A stretch of 64,000 bases of DNA from UBA1351 sp963677625 (GTDB taxonomy: Bacteria > Bacillota > Clostridia > Lachnospirales > Vallitaleaceae). A model generated the notes under the pieces. The model was given only the letters and a program-made list of their open reading frames with translations, was not told the origin of the DNA and did no database searches. Below are positions 42,502 through 51,266 of this stretch, in pieces (positions within the stretch are counted from its first letter, which is position 1; each line of letters opens with the position of its first letter). Position numbers and translations under genes: made by a program. Location of the stretch: NCBI GenBank assembly GCA_963677625.2, contig CAXXSW010000002.1, positions 248,001 through 312,000 on the forward strand. The letters are read 5' to 3'.

Positions 42502-43872
42502 ATGAGTAGAAGAATTGGAAAAACTCTTGTGTTATCCATTTTAGTCTTGACAAGTATATATCAAATAGCGATGTTATGGTTTGATTATCCATCAGACCGT
42601 AACTTTTTTTTAAGTATTATTGATACAGAAACTAGCTTTGGTGATTCTAATATCAATGGGTCTTATGAACTTTTCTATCCTAGCAAACTGGCAACATTTT
42701 ACCAAACTAATGGGAATTATATTTTCAAAAATTTTGATAACCAAACGAACAACATGGCTGATTCCATGTTTGAAATTGTGAAACAGGCTCTTGAAACTGG
42801 TGAGAGTAGTTCGGGCTTTGTTGCCATGAAAGAGCTTTGGTCTGGTCAACATATTATGCTGGAAATGCCCTTTGTCATTAATAAAAAAGTTCTTGAAGAG
42901 AATATGAAGATTAATTCTATATGGTTCAAAGACTCTATGGCCTTTGACCGAGTTTATATCTATCCAGGAGAATTTACAGATGATTATATGAAGCTTGTCT
43001 TTGCAGACAAATCGCTGGAAAAGCGTTTTTCCTGTCAAATTTTAGTTAGTAATATTAAGCAGCTAAATGATATGGTTCTGGGCTATATTAAGGAAAATCA
43101 TGGTCTTGATGAAATCAGATACATATCAACGAAACAACGGGAAATCAACCGATTTGCCAATGATATATTGCTACCGGCTAGTTCCCAATCTTTTGATTTA
43201 ACGCAGACTATTTATGGAGAAAGATATTTTTACGGTGATAATAAAAGAGATATGGATAGTCTTGAGAATTATGTAGATTATTTCTTCTTAAATCCTGAGA
43301 TTGCATGGTCAACAGCTAACAAGGATGAAGTCCGATATGGTGATCTTGAAGTTGTTGTCTCGTACAACAAGGACGGTTTATTAACATACTCTTTTATTGA
43401 TGAAATTGAGAATAGGGAGACGGACCTAGGAAGTGCCTATAAAGCAGCTCTTAAGTTTATGGAAAAGGATACTATTCTTAATCAAACGGAATTTGATCTA
43501 GTGAATTATAATCAAACAGATGATGAAGTAACTTTTTACTTTGATTATGGGTATCGAGGTGTACCGATTTTATTTAATAATTTAGAGGGAGATCTTGGTA
43601 TAAGCCATCCTATGGAAATATCAGTAACCGGTAATACGGTTATTTCCTATAAACGTCTTTTATGGAAGACAGAAGAGGTTCTTATACAAGGTGATCCTTT
43701 TGAGATTCTTTATCAAAGACTATTGGATAGAATAGTACCTGAAATTGGGGAAGAGAAGATTGAGGACATGTATATTGCCTACTATAGTGAGAATATTGAT
43801 GATGGAGCTTACTTAAAATGGGTGGTAAGACTATCTGACGGGAAAGGCTTGGTAGACTATGAATTGGAATAA
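42502..43872 (+). CDS. walH: YycH-like regulator of WalK
   Basis: The 456-residue protein has one N-terminal membrane helix (about 8-26) and a large extracellular part, with the YycH-type opening in which an aromatic and charged stretch follows the helix. In Bacillus YycH together with YycI contacts WalK in the membrane and tunes its activity. Identity relies on position after walK, topology, length and general resemblance. The following gene starts 14 bases before its stop, a sign of coupled translation. It is preceded by AGGAG. Confidence 0.78.
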   Translation: MSRRIGKTLVLSILVLTSIYQIAMLWFDYPSDRNFFLSIIDTETSFGDSNINGSYELFYPSKLATFYQTNGNYIFKNFDNQTNNMADSMFEIVKQALETGESSSGFVAMKELWSGQHIMLEMPFVINKKVLEENMKINSIWFKDSMAFDRVYIYPGEFTDDYMKLVFADKSLEKRFSCQILVSNIKQLNDMVLGYIKENHGLDEIRYISTKQREINRFANDILLPASSQSFDLTQTIYGERYFYGDNKRDMDSLENYVDYFFLNPEIAWSTANKDEVRYGDLEVVVSYNKDGLLTYSFIDEIENRETDLGSAYKAALKFMEKDTILNQTEFDLVNYNQTDDEVTFYFDYGYRGVPILFNNLEGDLGISHPMEISVTGNTVISYKRLLWKTEEVLIQGDPFEILYQRLLDRIVPEIGEEKIEDMYIAYYSENIDDGAYLKWVVRLSDGKGLVDYELE

Positions 43873-44770
43873 GGTACTTAATGTATTCATTATTATTTTT
43901 TTGGTGATAAATATATTCTTGTTTTTTTTCCACCGCCAATATGCTGCTGAACGTTATATCTTATCAGAGAGTCGTTCCTCTCAACTACATAACGTTTTAG
44001 AGTCAAATGGTATACTACTGTATGAGTTCTTACCTAATTATAAACCGAGAGCTAAACTCCTTATAAGTGCTCCTGCCCTTAATAAAGAAGCTATTGTAGC
44101 TAATATACTTGGTGAAAAGTATACCATTAAAGTGGAATCCAATAATCTTGGTGAAACCTTGAGTACAGATGACCAGTCTCTTACCTTCTATTATGGAGAG
44201 CAGGATGGTTATGTTTACTATAAGAGTGAAGGTGCCCATTATGTGCCGGATAATTTTACAGATGATGCGCTTCAAAAGGTTGCAGATGATTTTGCCAAGG
44301 ACCTATATGGTGACGACGTTAATATGGAGGTAACCCTTAATATACCACAGAAGGATACCAATAATGAAGTGGTTGGAATCCGTGTTGAGATGAATGAGAA
44401 AATAGATAATAGTACTAGTATCTTTCAGACTTTTATTAAGCTTTACATCACTAGGGATGGTATTGAAGAAGGCTTAGCAGTTAGGTTTGCTCCTGTCGAT
44501 CTTGAAGATGAGGTTCAAAAGATTCATGCCTTTGATACAGCTATGTATAATTTGATGTATTATCTTGATAAAGGAGGAGAGGGTAAAGGTAATGGTAATG
44601 GAGGAGAGATAATAGAAAGAAAAATTAATGATATTCACCTTGGTTATTTTCTACCTGATGTGGATAGTAAGAAGCTTACCTATGAAGTTGAACCCCATTA
44701 CCGGATCGTGTTTGAGGATGGAGATACCTACTATATAAATGCCTATACTAATGCTATTACAAAACCGTAA
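43859..44770 (+). CDS. walI: YycI-like regulator of WalK
   Basis: The 303-residue protein starts with MNWNKVLNVFIIIFLVIN, a short N-terminus and membrane helix characteristic of YycI, followed by an extracellular domain. Near residue 240 there is a short Gly/Asn/Lys-rich insertion. It overlaps walH by 14 bases and ends the wal gene run; murA follows about 200 bases later from a separate promoter. The expected function, by family, is to work with YycH in controlling WalK. Confidence 0.82.
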   Translation: MNWNKVLNVFIIIFLVINIFLFFFHRQYAAERYILSESRSSQLHNVLESNGILLYEFLPNYKPRAKLLISAPALNKEAIVANILGEKYTIKVESNNLGETLSTDDQSLTFYYGEQDGYVYYKSEGAHYVPDNFTDDALQKVADDFAKDLYGDDVNMEVTLNIPQKDTNNEVVGIRVEMNEKIDNSTSIFQTFIKLYITRDGIEEGLAVRFAPVDLEDEVQKIHAFDTAMYNLMYYLDKGGEGKGNGNGGEIIERKINDIHLGYFLPDVDSKKLTYEVEPHYRIVFEDGDTYYINAYTNAITKP

Positions 44771-44827
44771 GTTTTAATGTTATGACATGTGATTGGGTAC
44801 TATGTCTTAGTAGATCTAGCAGTGCGA

Positions 44828-44856
44828 TTGATTATATGTTATGGATATGTTATAAT
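44828..44856 (+). promoter_or_regulatory. Promoter of murA
   Basis: TTGATT (44828-44833), a 17-base spacer, and an extended TATAAT (44851-44856). An 8-bp inverted repeat TGATTATA/TATAATCA (44829-44836 and 44851-44858) overlaps both boxes and could also be an operator. Confidence 0.65.
44837..44853 (+). promoter_or_regulatory. Possible WalR box inside the murA promoter
   Basis: TGTTAT-N5-TGTTAT fits TGTWAH-N5-TGTWAH. It lies in the spacer and overlaps the extended -10, a position that would repress. The second half overlaps the -10 itself, so part of the match is expected anyway. Confidence 0.4.
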
Positions 44857-44966
44857 CACAATGACCTATATACTCAAGCAGGAAGCGTGCTGGATTTTGA
44901 TAGTCTTGTTTTCCTTGGGTTGAAATTGAACTTAAAATAGACTAAACATTGTTTAGAGGTGTATAA

Positions 44967-46253
44967 ATGGATCAGTTAATTATAAACGGAGGGAGAACCC
45001 TTCGTGGAAGAGTAGATGTAAGTGGTGCGAAAAATGCAGCATTGGGGATAATTGCTGCATCTTTATTGGCAGATGGTGTTAGTACTATTGAAAATGTACC
45101 ATGTGTTAATGATGTTAATGTAATGATTGAGGCTATTCGAGATCTAGGAGTTGATATAACTCATTTAGACCGTCATACCATTCGTATAGATACAAGAAAA
45201 GTTGATAAGTTTGTGGTGGATTATGAATCTATTAATAAGATTCGTGCATCATATTATCTGCTGGGTTCTTTGTTGGGTAGATTTAAGAAAGCTGAAGTTG
45301 CTATGCCGGGTGGATGTAATATCGGGTCGAGACCGATTGACCAACATATTAAAGGTTTTGAAGCGCTTGGAGCAAAAGTTGACCTGGAACACGGTATGGT
45401 AAAAGTTGAAGCAACTGAACTCACTGGTAACAATATTTATCTAGATGTGGTCAGTGTTGGTGCCACTATCAATATTATGATGGCTGCTGTTATGGCAAAA
45501 GGTATAACGGTTATTGAAAATCCTGCTAAGGAGCCGCATATTGTTGATGTAGCCAACTACTTGAATTCAATGGGAGCAGATATTAAAGGTGCTGGTACGG
45601 ACCTTATCAAAATTCATGGAGTTGATTCCATGAAGGATTCGACTTACACCATTATTCCTGATCAGATTGAAGCAGGAACTTATATGATCGCAGCTGCCAT
45701 TACTGGTGGTGATGTTGTCATTGGTAATTTGATACCAAAGCACATGGAAGCTATATCTGCAAAATTACAGGAGATGGGTGTTATTATTACTGAGAACCAG
45801 GATACCCTACGTGTTAGGGCAGAACACCCCTTAAAAGCTGTCAATGTAAAGACTTTGCCATATCCAGGTTTTCCGACGGATATGCAGCCTCAGATGACGA
45901 CTCTCATGTCTCTGGCTTCGGGTACAGGAGTTATTACTGAAAGTATTTTTGAAAACCGTTTTTCCTATATTGATGAGTTGAAACGTATGGGTGTTAATGT
46001 AACAGTGGAAGGCAATACTGCCATTTCAAATGGTGTGACTGGTCTTTCAGGTGCCCAGGTGACCTCCACAGATCTTCGTGCCGGCGCTGCATTAGTGTTG
46101 GCTGGATTGGTAGCTGAAGGTGAAACTATTGTAAACCATGTAGATTATATTGATCGTGGCTATGAATTTATTGAAGAAAAGTTAAGCCAGTTAGGTGCTG
46201 ATATAGTACGTAAATCAGAGGCTGTTGAAAAATCAATGTTCAAAGTTGTCTAG
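44967..46253 (+). CDS. murA: UDP-GlcNAc 1-carboxyvinyltransferase
   Basis: MurA transfers enolpyruvate from PEP to UDP-GlcNAc, the first committed step of peptidoglycan synthesis. The 428 residues are standard. Lys22 and Asn23 (GAKNAAL) and the catalytic Cys117 in PGGCNIGSRPID are present, so fosfomycin should be able to react at this Cys; variants with Asp here are resistant, and this is not one. The gene has its own promoter and terminator and lies directly after the wal locus. Confidence 0.95.
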   Translation: MDQLIINGGRTLRGRVDVSGAKNAALGIIAASLLADGVSTIENVPCVNDVNVMIEAIRDLGVDITHLDRHTIRIDTRKVDKFVVDYESINKIRASYYLLGSLLGRFKKAEVAMPGGCNIGSRPIDQHIKGFEALGAKVDLEHGMVKVEATELTGNNIYLDVVSVGATINIMMAAVMAKGITVIENPAKEPHIVDVANYLNSMGADIKGAGTDLIKIHGVDSMKDSTYTIIPDQIEAGTYMIAAAITGGDVVIGNLIPKHMEAISAKLQEMGVIITENQDTLRVRAEHPLKAVNVKTLPYPGFPTDMQPQMTTLMSLASGTGVITESIFENRFSYIDELKRMGVNVTVEGNTAISNGVTGLSGAQVTSTDLRAGAALVLAGLVAEGETIVNHVDYIDRGYEFIEEKLSQLGADIVRKSEAVEKSMFKVV

Positions 46254-46297
46254 AGTACTCGTTTAGAATAAAATAGATATTTTTTTAACAAAACCTT

Positions 46298-46326
46298 ATG
46301 AGCCAAGTTGAAATTGGCTCATTTTT
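46298..46326 (+). terminator. Terminator of murA
   Basis: A perfect 9-bp stem ATGAGCCAA / TTGGCTCAT with a 7-base loop runs into TTTTT, about 45 bases after the murA stop. Confidence 0.85.
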
Positions 46327-46429
46327 GTTTTATAATGAATTAAAGGCTTATAGTGTCTATATGCTGTTTTAATTTGTAAGTAAAGGGAAGTCTTTCGAAA
46401 TGGTGAACGAAAGATTAGGAGGGGTCTTA

Positions 46430-47122
46430 ATGACTAAACGTGTATTAGTTATTGATGATGAAGAAATAATGCGAAGTATTATCGCAGGGGTTTATGAAGA
46501 TGAGGGATTTGAGGTTGACCAAGCGTCTGATGGTAAAGAAGGCCTCATATTTTTCGAGGAAAATGAATATGATTTGGTTGTTCTTGATGTTATGATGCCA
46601 GTTATGGACGGTTGGTCGGTTTGTCGCCGGATAAGGGAAAAATCTAATGTCTTGATAATTATGCTCACATCTAGAGATGAAGATGATGACCAACTTCTTG
46701 GTTATGAACTTGGTGTTGACGAGTATGTAACTAAGCCTGTTAACTTTAAAGTCCTGCTTGCAAAAAGTATGAGGCTTCTTAAACGTATAAAAGTTAAAGA
46801 GGGCGATGAAGACGGTAGCATGATTATTAAGTCTAAGATGGTTATAGATAAAATTGCTTATACGGTTAAAGTTGGCGAAAGGACTATTGATTTTGCTCCT
46901 AAGGAATATGACCTACTTGTTTATTTGGCTGAAAATGATGGACGTGTATTGACTAGAGAGCAGATTTTGAATACGATTTGGGGCTATGATTATTATGGTG
47001 ACGATCGAGTCGTTGATACCCATATTAAGAAAATCCGAAAGAAATTGGGTGAAGAGGCCGGTTTAATCCAGACCGTTATACGTACAGGTTACAAGTTTGA
47101 TTCTTCAAAGGCGGCAGTATAG
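46430..47122 (+). CDS. Orphan OmpR-family response regulator
   Basis: The 230-residue protein has a receiver domain (Asp9/Asp10, phospho-acceptor Asp53, Thr and Lys of the switch in MLTSRD and TKPV) and a winged-helix DNA-binding domain (about 130-228). AGGAGGGG lies five bases before ATG 46430, which is preferred over an upstream ATG at 46400. No histidine kinase gene is adjacent and a terminator follows, so its partner kinase is elsewhere or shared. It resembles WalR in general layout but is shorter at the linker and distinct in sequence. Confidence 0.9.
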   Translation: MTKRVLVIDDEEIMRSIIAGVYEDEGFEVDQASDGKEGLIFFEENEYDLVVLDVMMPVMDGWSVCRRIREKSNVLIIMLTSRDEDDDQLLGYELGVDEYVTKPVNFKVLLAKSMRLLKRIKVKEGDEDGSMIIKSKMVIDKIAYTVKVGERTIDFAPKEYDLLVYLAENDGRVLTREQILNTIWGYDYYGDDRVVDTHIKKIRKKLGEEAGLIQTVIRTGYKFDSSKAAV

Positions 47123-47147
47123 GTGGATTTTTTAAGGATTGATGATT

Positions 47148-47175
47148 AAGGTTGAAAGCTTGCTTTCAGCCTTTT
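47148..47175 (+). terminator. Terminator of the orphan response regulator
   Basis: AAGGTTGAAAG pairs with CTTTCAGCCTT (11 bp, one G-U, loop CTTG) and runs into TTTT. Confidence 0.75.
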
Positions 47176-47235
47176 GTTAATGAGTGTAATGTAGAATACT
47201 TGTATGGACTTTATTTGAGAAAAGGGAGGTACATG

Positions 47236-48024
47236 ATGGAATCAAATAATTATGATTTTCAACATTTACTGGATATTATGAAGACACTTAGAGGTGAAAA
47301 TGGATGTCCTTGGGACAGGGAACAGACTCATGAATCCATCCAAAAGGATACCTTGGAAGAAACTTATGAACTCATGGAAGCGATTGATAATAAGGATGAT
47401 CTGAATATGCTGGAAGAGCTGGGAGACTTGCTGTTTCATGTGGTATTCCATGCCAGAATTGCTGAAGAAGATAATCGATTCACCATTGATGATGTTTTAA
47501 AGTCAATTATAGAAAAGATGATTCGTAGACACCCTCATGTTTTTGATTCGGCGGAAGTGGAAGGCTCTGATCAAGTGCTTGAGCAATGGGATGAGATTAA
47601 AAAAATTGAAAAGAAACATAAGACGATTACAGATGATTTACGTAGTGTACCAAAAGCAATGCCTGCTCTTATGCGGGCTGAAAAAGTTGGAAAAAAAGCA
47701 GGTAAAGTTGGATTTGATTTTGAAAATGAAAATCAGTTAATGAATAAGCTACAAGAGGAGGTAGAGGAAGTATCAGAAGCTATGAAAAAAGGGGATTTGG
47801 AACATTTTACCGAGGAAATCGGGGATTTACTCTTTCAAATTGTGAATATATCCAGATTTTTAAAAATAAATCCAGAAAATGCCTTGACAAAAGCAACAGA
47901 AAAGTTTATAAATAGATTTGAGGGTATCGAAGAGCTTGCAGCCGCTGAAGGCCGTGAGTTAGACGGTTTAACCCTATTGCAAATGGACGAATATTGGGAT
48001 AGAATTAAGCAGCGGAATGTTTAA
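47236..48024 (+). CDS. mazG: Nucleoside triphosphate pyrophosphohydrolase MazG
   Basis: MazG hydrolyses NTPs and dNTPs to the monophosphates, a housecleaning activity. The 262-residue product has two MazG domains; the first has the typical NGCPWDREQTHES opening and the EExxE metal-binding helix (LEETYELMEAID), and the second carries a similar EEVEEVSEAM helix. GGGAGG lies six bases before ATG 47236; ATG 47233 is a close alternative. In Bacillus the equivalent region is yabN, whose N-terminal methylase domain is absent here. It opens the conserved mazG-hup-rqcP run. Confidence 0.92.
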   Translation: MESNNYDFQHLLDIMKTLRGENGCPWDREQTHESIQKDTLEETYELMEAIDNKDDLNMLEELGDLLFHVVFHARIAEEDNRFTIDDVLKSIIEKMIRRHPHVFDSAEVEGSDQVLEQWDEIKKIEKKHKTITDDLRSVPKAMPALMRAEKVGKKAGKVGFDFENENQLMNKLQEEVEEVSEAMKKGDLEHFTEEIGDLLFQIVNISRFLKINPENALTKATEKFINRFEGIEELAAAEGRELDGLTLLQMDEYWDRIKQRNV

Positions 48025-48061
48025 TGATCTCAGACTAAAATCTTTCGAGGAGGAGCGACAC

Positions 48062-48337
48062 ATGAACAAATCAGAATTAGTGAGCGCTATGGCAGCAAAA
48101 ACAGAATTATCAAAAAAGGATGCGGAGAAAGCTTTAAAAGCATTTATCGATGTAGTATCAGACGAACTAGCAGCAGGTGGTAAAATCCAATTGGTTGGAT
48201 TTGGTACATTTGAAGTAAGCGAAAGAGCAGCAAGAACTGGTAGAAATCCTCAAACTGGTAAAGAAATGAAGATTCCAGCATCTAAAGCTCCAAGATTTAA
48301 AGCTGGTAAAGCTTTAAAAGATACTGTTAACAAGTAA
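48062..48337 (+). CDS. hup: HU family DNA-binding protein
   Basis: A 91-residue nucleoid protein that bends and wraps DNA as a dimer. It starts MNKSELVSAMAAK, and has the GFGTFEV strand and the NPQTGKEMKIPAS arm typical of HU. GGAGGAG before ATG 48062 fixes the start. It sits between mazG and rqcP, a common Clostridia arrangement, and a strong terminator follows. Codon use favours highly expressed codons. Confidence 0.96.
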   Translation: MNKSELVSAMAAKTELSKKDAEKALKAFIDVVSDELAAGGKIQLVGFGTFEVSERAARTGRNPQTGKEMKIPASKAPRFKAGKALKDTVNK

Positions 48338-48366
48338 TTGTTAGCAAAATCAAATAAGTTAAATCA

Positions 48367-48396
48367 AAGCCTGTGCTACCAAGCGCAGGCTTTTTT
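48367..48396 (+). terminator. Terminator of hup
   Basis: AAGCCTGTGC pairs with GCGCAGGCTT (10 bp, one G-U) around a 6-base loop and runs into TTTTTT. Confidence 0.88.
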
Positions 48397-48507
48397 CGTT
48401 CATCTACTAGGAAAGTTCTCTATTTGAACTTTATGAGTAGAAACATCTCATCAAGTATGTGACAATAATTTTGAAAGCATAAAAATAAAAGAAAGGAACA
48501 TACCCAT

Positions 48508-48747
48508 ATGCGTTTAGATAAATTTTTAAAAGTATCACGTTTGATCAAGAGGAGAACCGTAGCCAATGAGGCATGTGATGCAGGTCGAGTCATGGTAAAC
48601 GGTAAGGTTGCCAAAGCTTCTGTCAAAGTAGCCATTGGTGATATTATTGAAATATCCTTTGGGAATAACAATGTAAAAGTCCAAGTTGAAACAATTAAAG
48701 ATTCAACAAAAAAAGATCAAGCAAAAGATATGTTTAAATACCTTTAG
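48508..48747 (+). CDS. rqcP: RNA-binding S4 domain protein RqcP (YabO)
   Basis: This 79-residue S4-domain protein (MRLDKFLKVSRLIKRR opening, GRVMVNGKVAK loop) matches RqcP, a ribosome-quality-control factor that with RqcH adds alanine tails to stalled nascent chains. Its position after mazG and before divIC is that of yabO in Bacillus. A small Hsp15 protein is the structural relative, but context favours RqcP. Confidence 0.9.
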   Translation: MRLDKFLKVSRLIKRRTVANEACDAGRVMVNGKVAKASVKVAIGDIIEISFGNNNVKVQVETIKDSTKKDQAKDMFKYL

Positions 48748-48902
48748 AAAAAAAGAAAAAAATGCTATACTATTCTTACAGGGTGTCCGATATATTTTAT
48801 GATACTTCATTATAATCGGATAAGTCATAATGAATACAAGTCAGATGCCTAGGTGTTGGCTTGTTGCGTGTTTGACTTTATATAGGGATATGGTGGTGTG
48901 AG

Positions 48903-49187
48903 ATGAAAAAAAGAAGACATAAATCCATTTATTTTCTCGCCTTCGTTTTATTGCTTATGACGGGAGTTGTATTTTTTCAAGTATCCTCAGCCTACAGTAA
49001 AAGCATTCAAAAAGAGCAAGAATTAGTAAGGCTTCAAAAAGAGTTGGATCAGGCAATCGAAAGAAACGTGGAGTTGGAAAGTGAAAAGTTGCAGATTGAT
49101 ACTGAAGAGTACATCAAGAAAAAAGCGAGAGAAGAGTTTAATTTAATCAACGATGGAGAAATTATTTTTATCCAAGAGGATGACTAA
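48903..49187 (+). CDS. divIC: Septum formation initiator DivIC (FtsB-like)
   Basis: A 94-residue bitopic protein with a basic cytoplasmic N-terminus, a membrane helix (about 9-28) and an extracellular coiled coil (about 35-70), followed by a conserved YIKKKAREEFN segment typical of DivIC/FtsB. It works with DivIB and FtsL at the division site. The gene lies between rqcP and tilS as in other Firmicutes, but the usual yabP and yabQ (before) and spoIIE (after) are missing. The ribosome site is weak (GGTGGTG). Confidence 0.88.
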   Translation: MKKRRHKSIYFLAFVLLLMTGVVFFQVSSAYSKSIQKEQELVRLQKELDQAIERNVELESEKLQIDTEEYIKKKAREEFNLINDGEIIFIQEDD

Positions 49188-49219
49188 GGGAGATTTAACC
49201 ACTGTGTTGAATCTCCTTT
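49186..49219 (+). terminator. Possible weak terminator after divIC
   Basis: AAGGGAGATT pairs with AATCTCCTTT (10 bp, one G-U) around a 14-base loop with only a short T run. It may reduce read-through into tilS. Confidence 0.4.
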
Positions 49220-49279
49220 CTATGTGGGGCCTTGACCTAAAGTATATGTTTAGAACTGGAATGAGGAGAATGAAAGCTA

Positions 49280-50725
49280 ATGGAACTGATTGACAAGGTG
49301 ATGGGGTTTATAACTGATGAGCATTTGATTGATTCAGGTGACAGGATTGTAATTGGCCTCTCAGGAGGTGCAGACAGTGTTGCCTTGTTCTTGTTATTAC
49401 ATGAAATAAAGGATTTCTACGATCTAAGTTTATTTCCTATCCACGTCCATCACCATCTAAGAGATGAAGCAGACCAAGATATGAATTTCTGTCAAGACCT
49501 ATGCAAGGAATTGAGTTATGACTTGGAAATTATTCATGTAGATGTTGAAGATTTTTTAATCCAGCATAAGGTTTCTGTAGAGGATGGAGCAAGAACTTTG
49601 CGATATGGAGCCCTTGAGGCTTATTTAAAGAAGGTTAGTGGCCAGAAGATAGCAGTAGCCCACCATAAGGATGATCAGGCAGAAACTATTCTTTATAGAC
49701 TCATTAGAGGAAGCGGCCTTCTGGGTTTGTCCGGAATGCAGCCAAGAAACGGACATATTGTGAGACCGCTTTTGTCTTTAAGTAAAGAAGATTTAATTGG
49801 CTATATCCACAAGCATGGTGTCGGTTACTGTGAAGACGCGACTAATAAAGACACTAAATTCATGAGAAACAAAATACGTCATGAGCTTTTACCACAACTT
49901 GCTGAGTATAATCCTAACATAGTAGAGGTTCTATCCCGCAGTGGCAAGATATTTACTGAAGAGGAAAGTGCCTTGGCTATGGAAGCCCAAAGACTTGCTT
50001 CTGATATGGTAGAGCTTGAATCAAAAGACAATAGAAGAATAGTATCTATTGACCTTCTCAAGTTAGAGAAGGTTCATATCGCTTTTCAGAAAAGAATTAT
50101 TCGTATTGGGCTTGAAAAACTTAAAGGTAACCTAAAAAATATTGAATATTCTCACATAGAGAGAATTCTAGAGCTTGCCCAACTACAATCTGGAAAAGAA
50201 GTGCCTGTAACAGAGGGGATTCTGGCTAAAAAGGAATATGAAACTATTTTGCTTGAAAGAGAAAACCAGAAGGAAAAAAAAGGACAAATAGCCCCTATTT
50301 TCCTTGACAGTTTTCCGATTAAAGGGTATATTCAAAATGCTAATATGACCTATAGTATACGGATACTTCCTAAGAGTGAGTACAAAGAATTAACAAACTA
50401 TAAAGATTCTTTTAAAAAAGGTAGGGATGTATACACTAAATGGTTTGATTATGATAAAATAAAAGCTAATTTAGTTTTTCGAACAAGAATTCCTGGTGAC
50501 AGAATTACTATCCATGAAAATGGTGATTCCAAACTATTGAAAAAATACTTTATTGATGAGAAGATTCCGGCAAGTGTACGAAATACAGTGCCGTTATTGG
50601 CTTGTAAAGAGGATGTTCTTTGGATCGTTGGATATCGAAGCGGTGAAGGATATAGGATTAGGTCCACCACACAGAATGTTTTGGAAGTTAAACTAACCAA
50701 GGAGGACAAAAATGGCAAAAATTGA
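49280..50725 (+). CDS. tilS: tRNA(Ile) lysidine synthetase
   Basis: TilS converts cytidine 34 of the CAU-anticodon tRNA-Ile to lysidine, an essential step for decoding AUA. The 481 residues carry the PP-loop ATP pyrophosphatase motif SGGADSVAL near 30 and the conserved AHHKDDQAET segment near 127-136, with an extended C-terminal domain typical of the long form. It overlaps hpt by 14 bases, as in Bacillus (tilS-hprT-ftsH). Confidence 0.93.
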   Translation: MELIDKVMGFITDEHLIDSGDRIVIGLSGGADSVALFLLLHEIKDFYDLSLFPIHVHHHLRDEADQDMNFCQDLCKELSYDLEIIHVDVEDFLIQHKVSVEDGARTLRYGALEAYLKKVSGQKIAVAHHKDDQAETILYRLIRGSGLLGLSGMQPRNGHIVRPLLSLSKEDLIGYIHKHGVGYCEDATNKDTKFMRNKIRHELLPQLAEYNPNIVEVLSRSGKIFTEEESALAMEAQRLASDMVELESKDNRRIVSIDLLKLEKVHIAFQKRIIRIGLEKLKGNLKNIEYSHIERILELAQLQSGKEVPVTEGILAKKEYETILLERENQKEKKGQIAPIFLDSFPIKGYIQNANMTYSIRILPKSEYKELTNYKDSFKKGRDVYTKWFDYDKIKANLVFRTRIPGDRITIHENGDSKLLKKYFIDEKIPASVRNTVPLLACKEDVLWIVGYRSGEGYRIRSTTQNVLEVKLTKEDKNGKN

Positions 50726-51236
50726 CGTGTTAATCTCGGAAGAGAAGCTCACGAAACGTGTTCAGGAACTAGGAGCCGAAATCTCAAAAGATTATGCAGA
50801 TAAAGAAATTTCTATGATTTGTGTACTTAAAGGTGGGGTTATGTTTATGACAGACCTGGCTAAAGAGATTAAACCACTAATGTCGATGGACTTTATGGCG
50901 GTATCTTCCTATGGGGCTGAAACGTCTTCAAGTGGAATTGTTAAGATTGTAAAGGATCTAGATGAACCGATTGAAGGAAAAGATGTATTAATCGTTGAGG
51001 ATATTATTGATTCTGGAAGAACACTCAGTTATTTAGTCAAAGTTCTGGAAGATAGGAACCCAAGCTCTATCAAGATTGTTACTCTTCTTGATAAGCCGGA
51101 TAGACGGGTAGTGGATGTTGATGTCAAGTATGTTGGTTTTACTATCCCGGATGAATTTGTTCTTGGATATGGTCTTGATTATCAGCAAAATTATAGAAAT
51201 CTGCCTTATATAGGCATTATGAAAGGTCTTGAGTAA
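50712..51236 (+). CDS. hpt: Hypoxanthine phosphoribosyltransferase
   Basis: A purine-salvage enzyme that joins hypoxanthine or guanine with PRPP. The 174 residues show the PRPP-binding motif VEDIIDSGRTL near 95-105 and the conserved VLKGGVMF and YVGFTIPDEFVLGYGLDY stretches. An AGGAGG lies in the last tilS codons, so translation is coupled. ftsH follows 30 bases on. The tilS-hpt-ftsH order is conserved across Firmicutes. Confidence 0.95.
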   Translation: MAKIDVLISEEKLTKRVQELGAEISKDYADKEISMICVLKGGVMFMTDLAKEIKPLMSMDFMAVSSYGAETSSSGIVKIVKDLDEPIEGKDVLIVEDIIDSGRTLSYLVKVLEDRNPSSIKIVTLLDKPDRRVVDVDVKYVGFTIPDEFVLGYGLDYQQNYRNLPYIGIMKGLE

Positions 51237-51266
51237 TCATGACTGATAGTAGAAAGGAGGATGCAT

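Noticed and set aside
47224..47235. Upstream start for mazG at 47152
   Set aside because: The additional residues would cross the preceding terminator hairpin, and GGGAGG lies directly before the inner ATGs.
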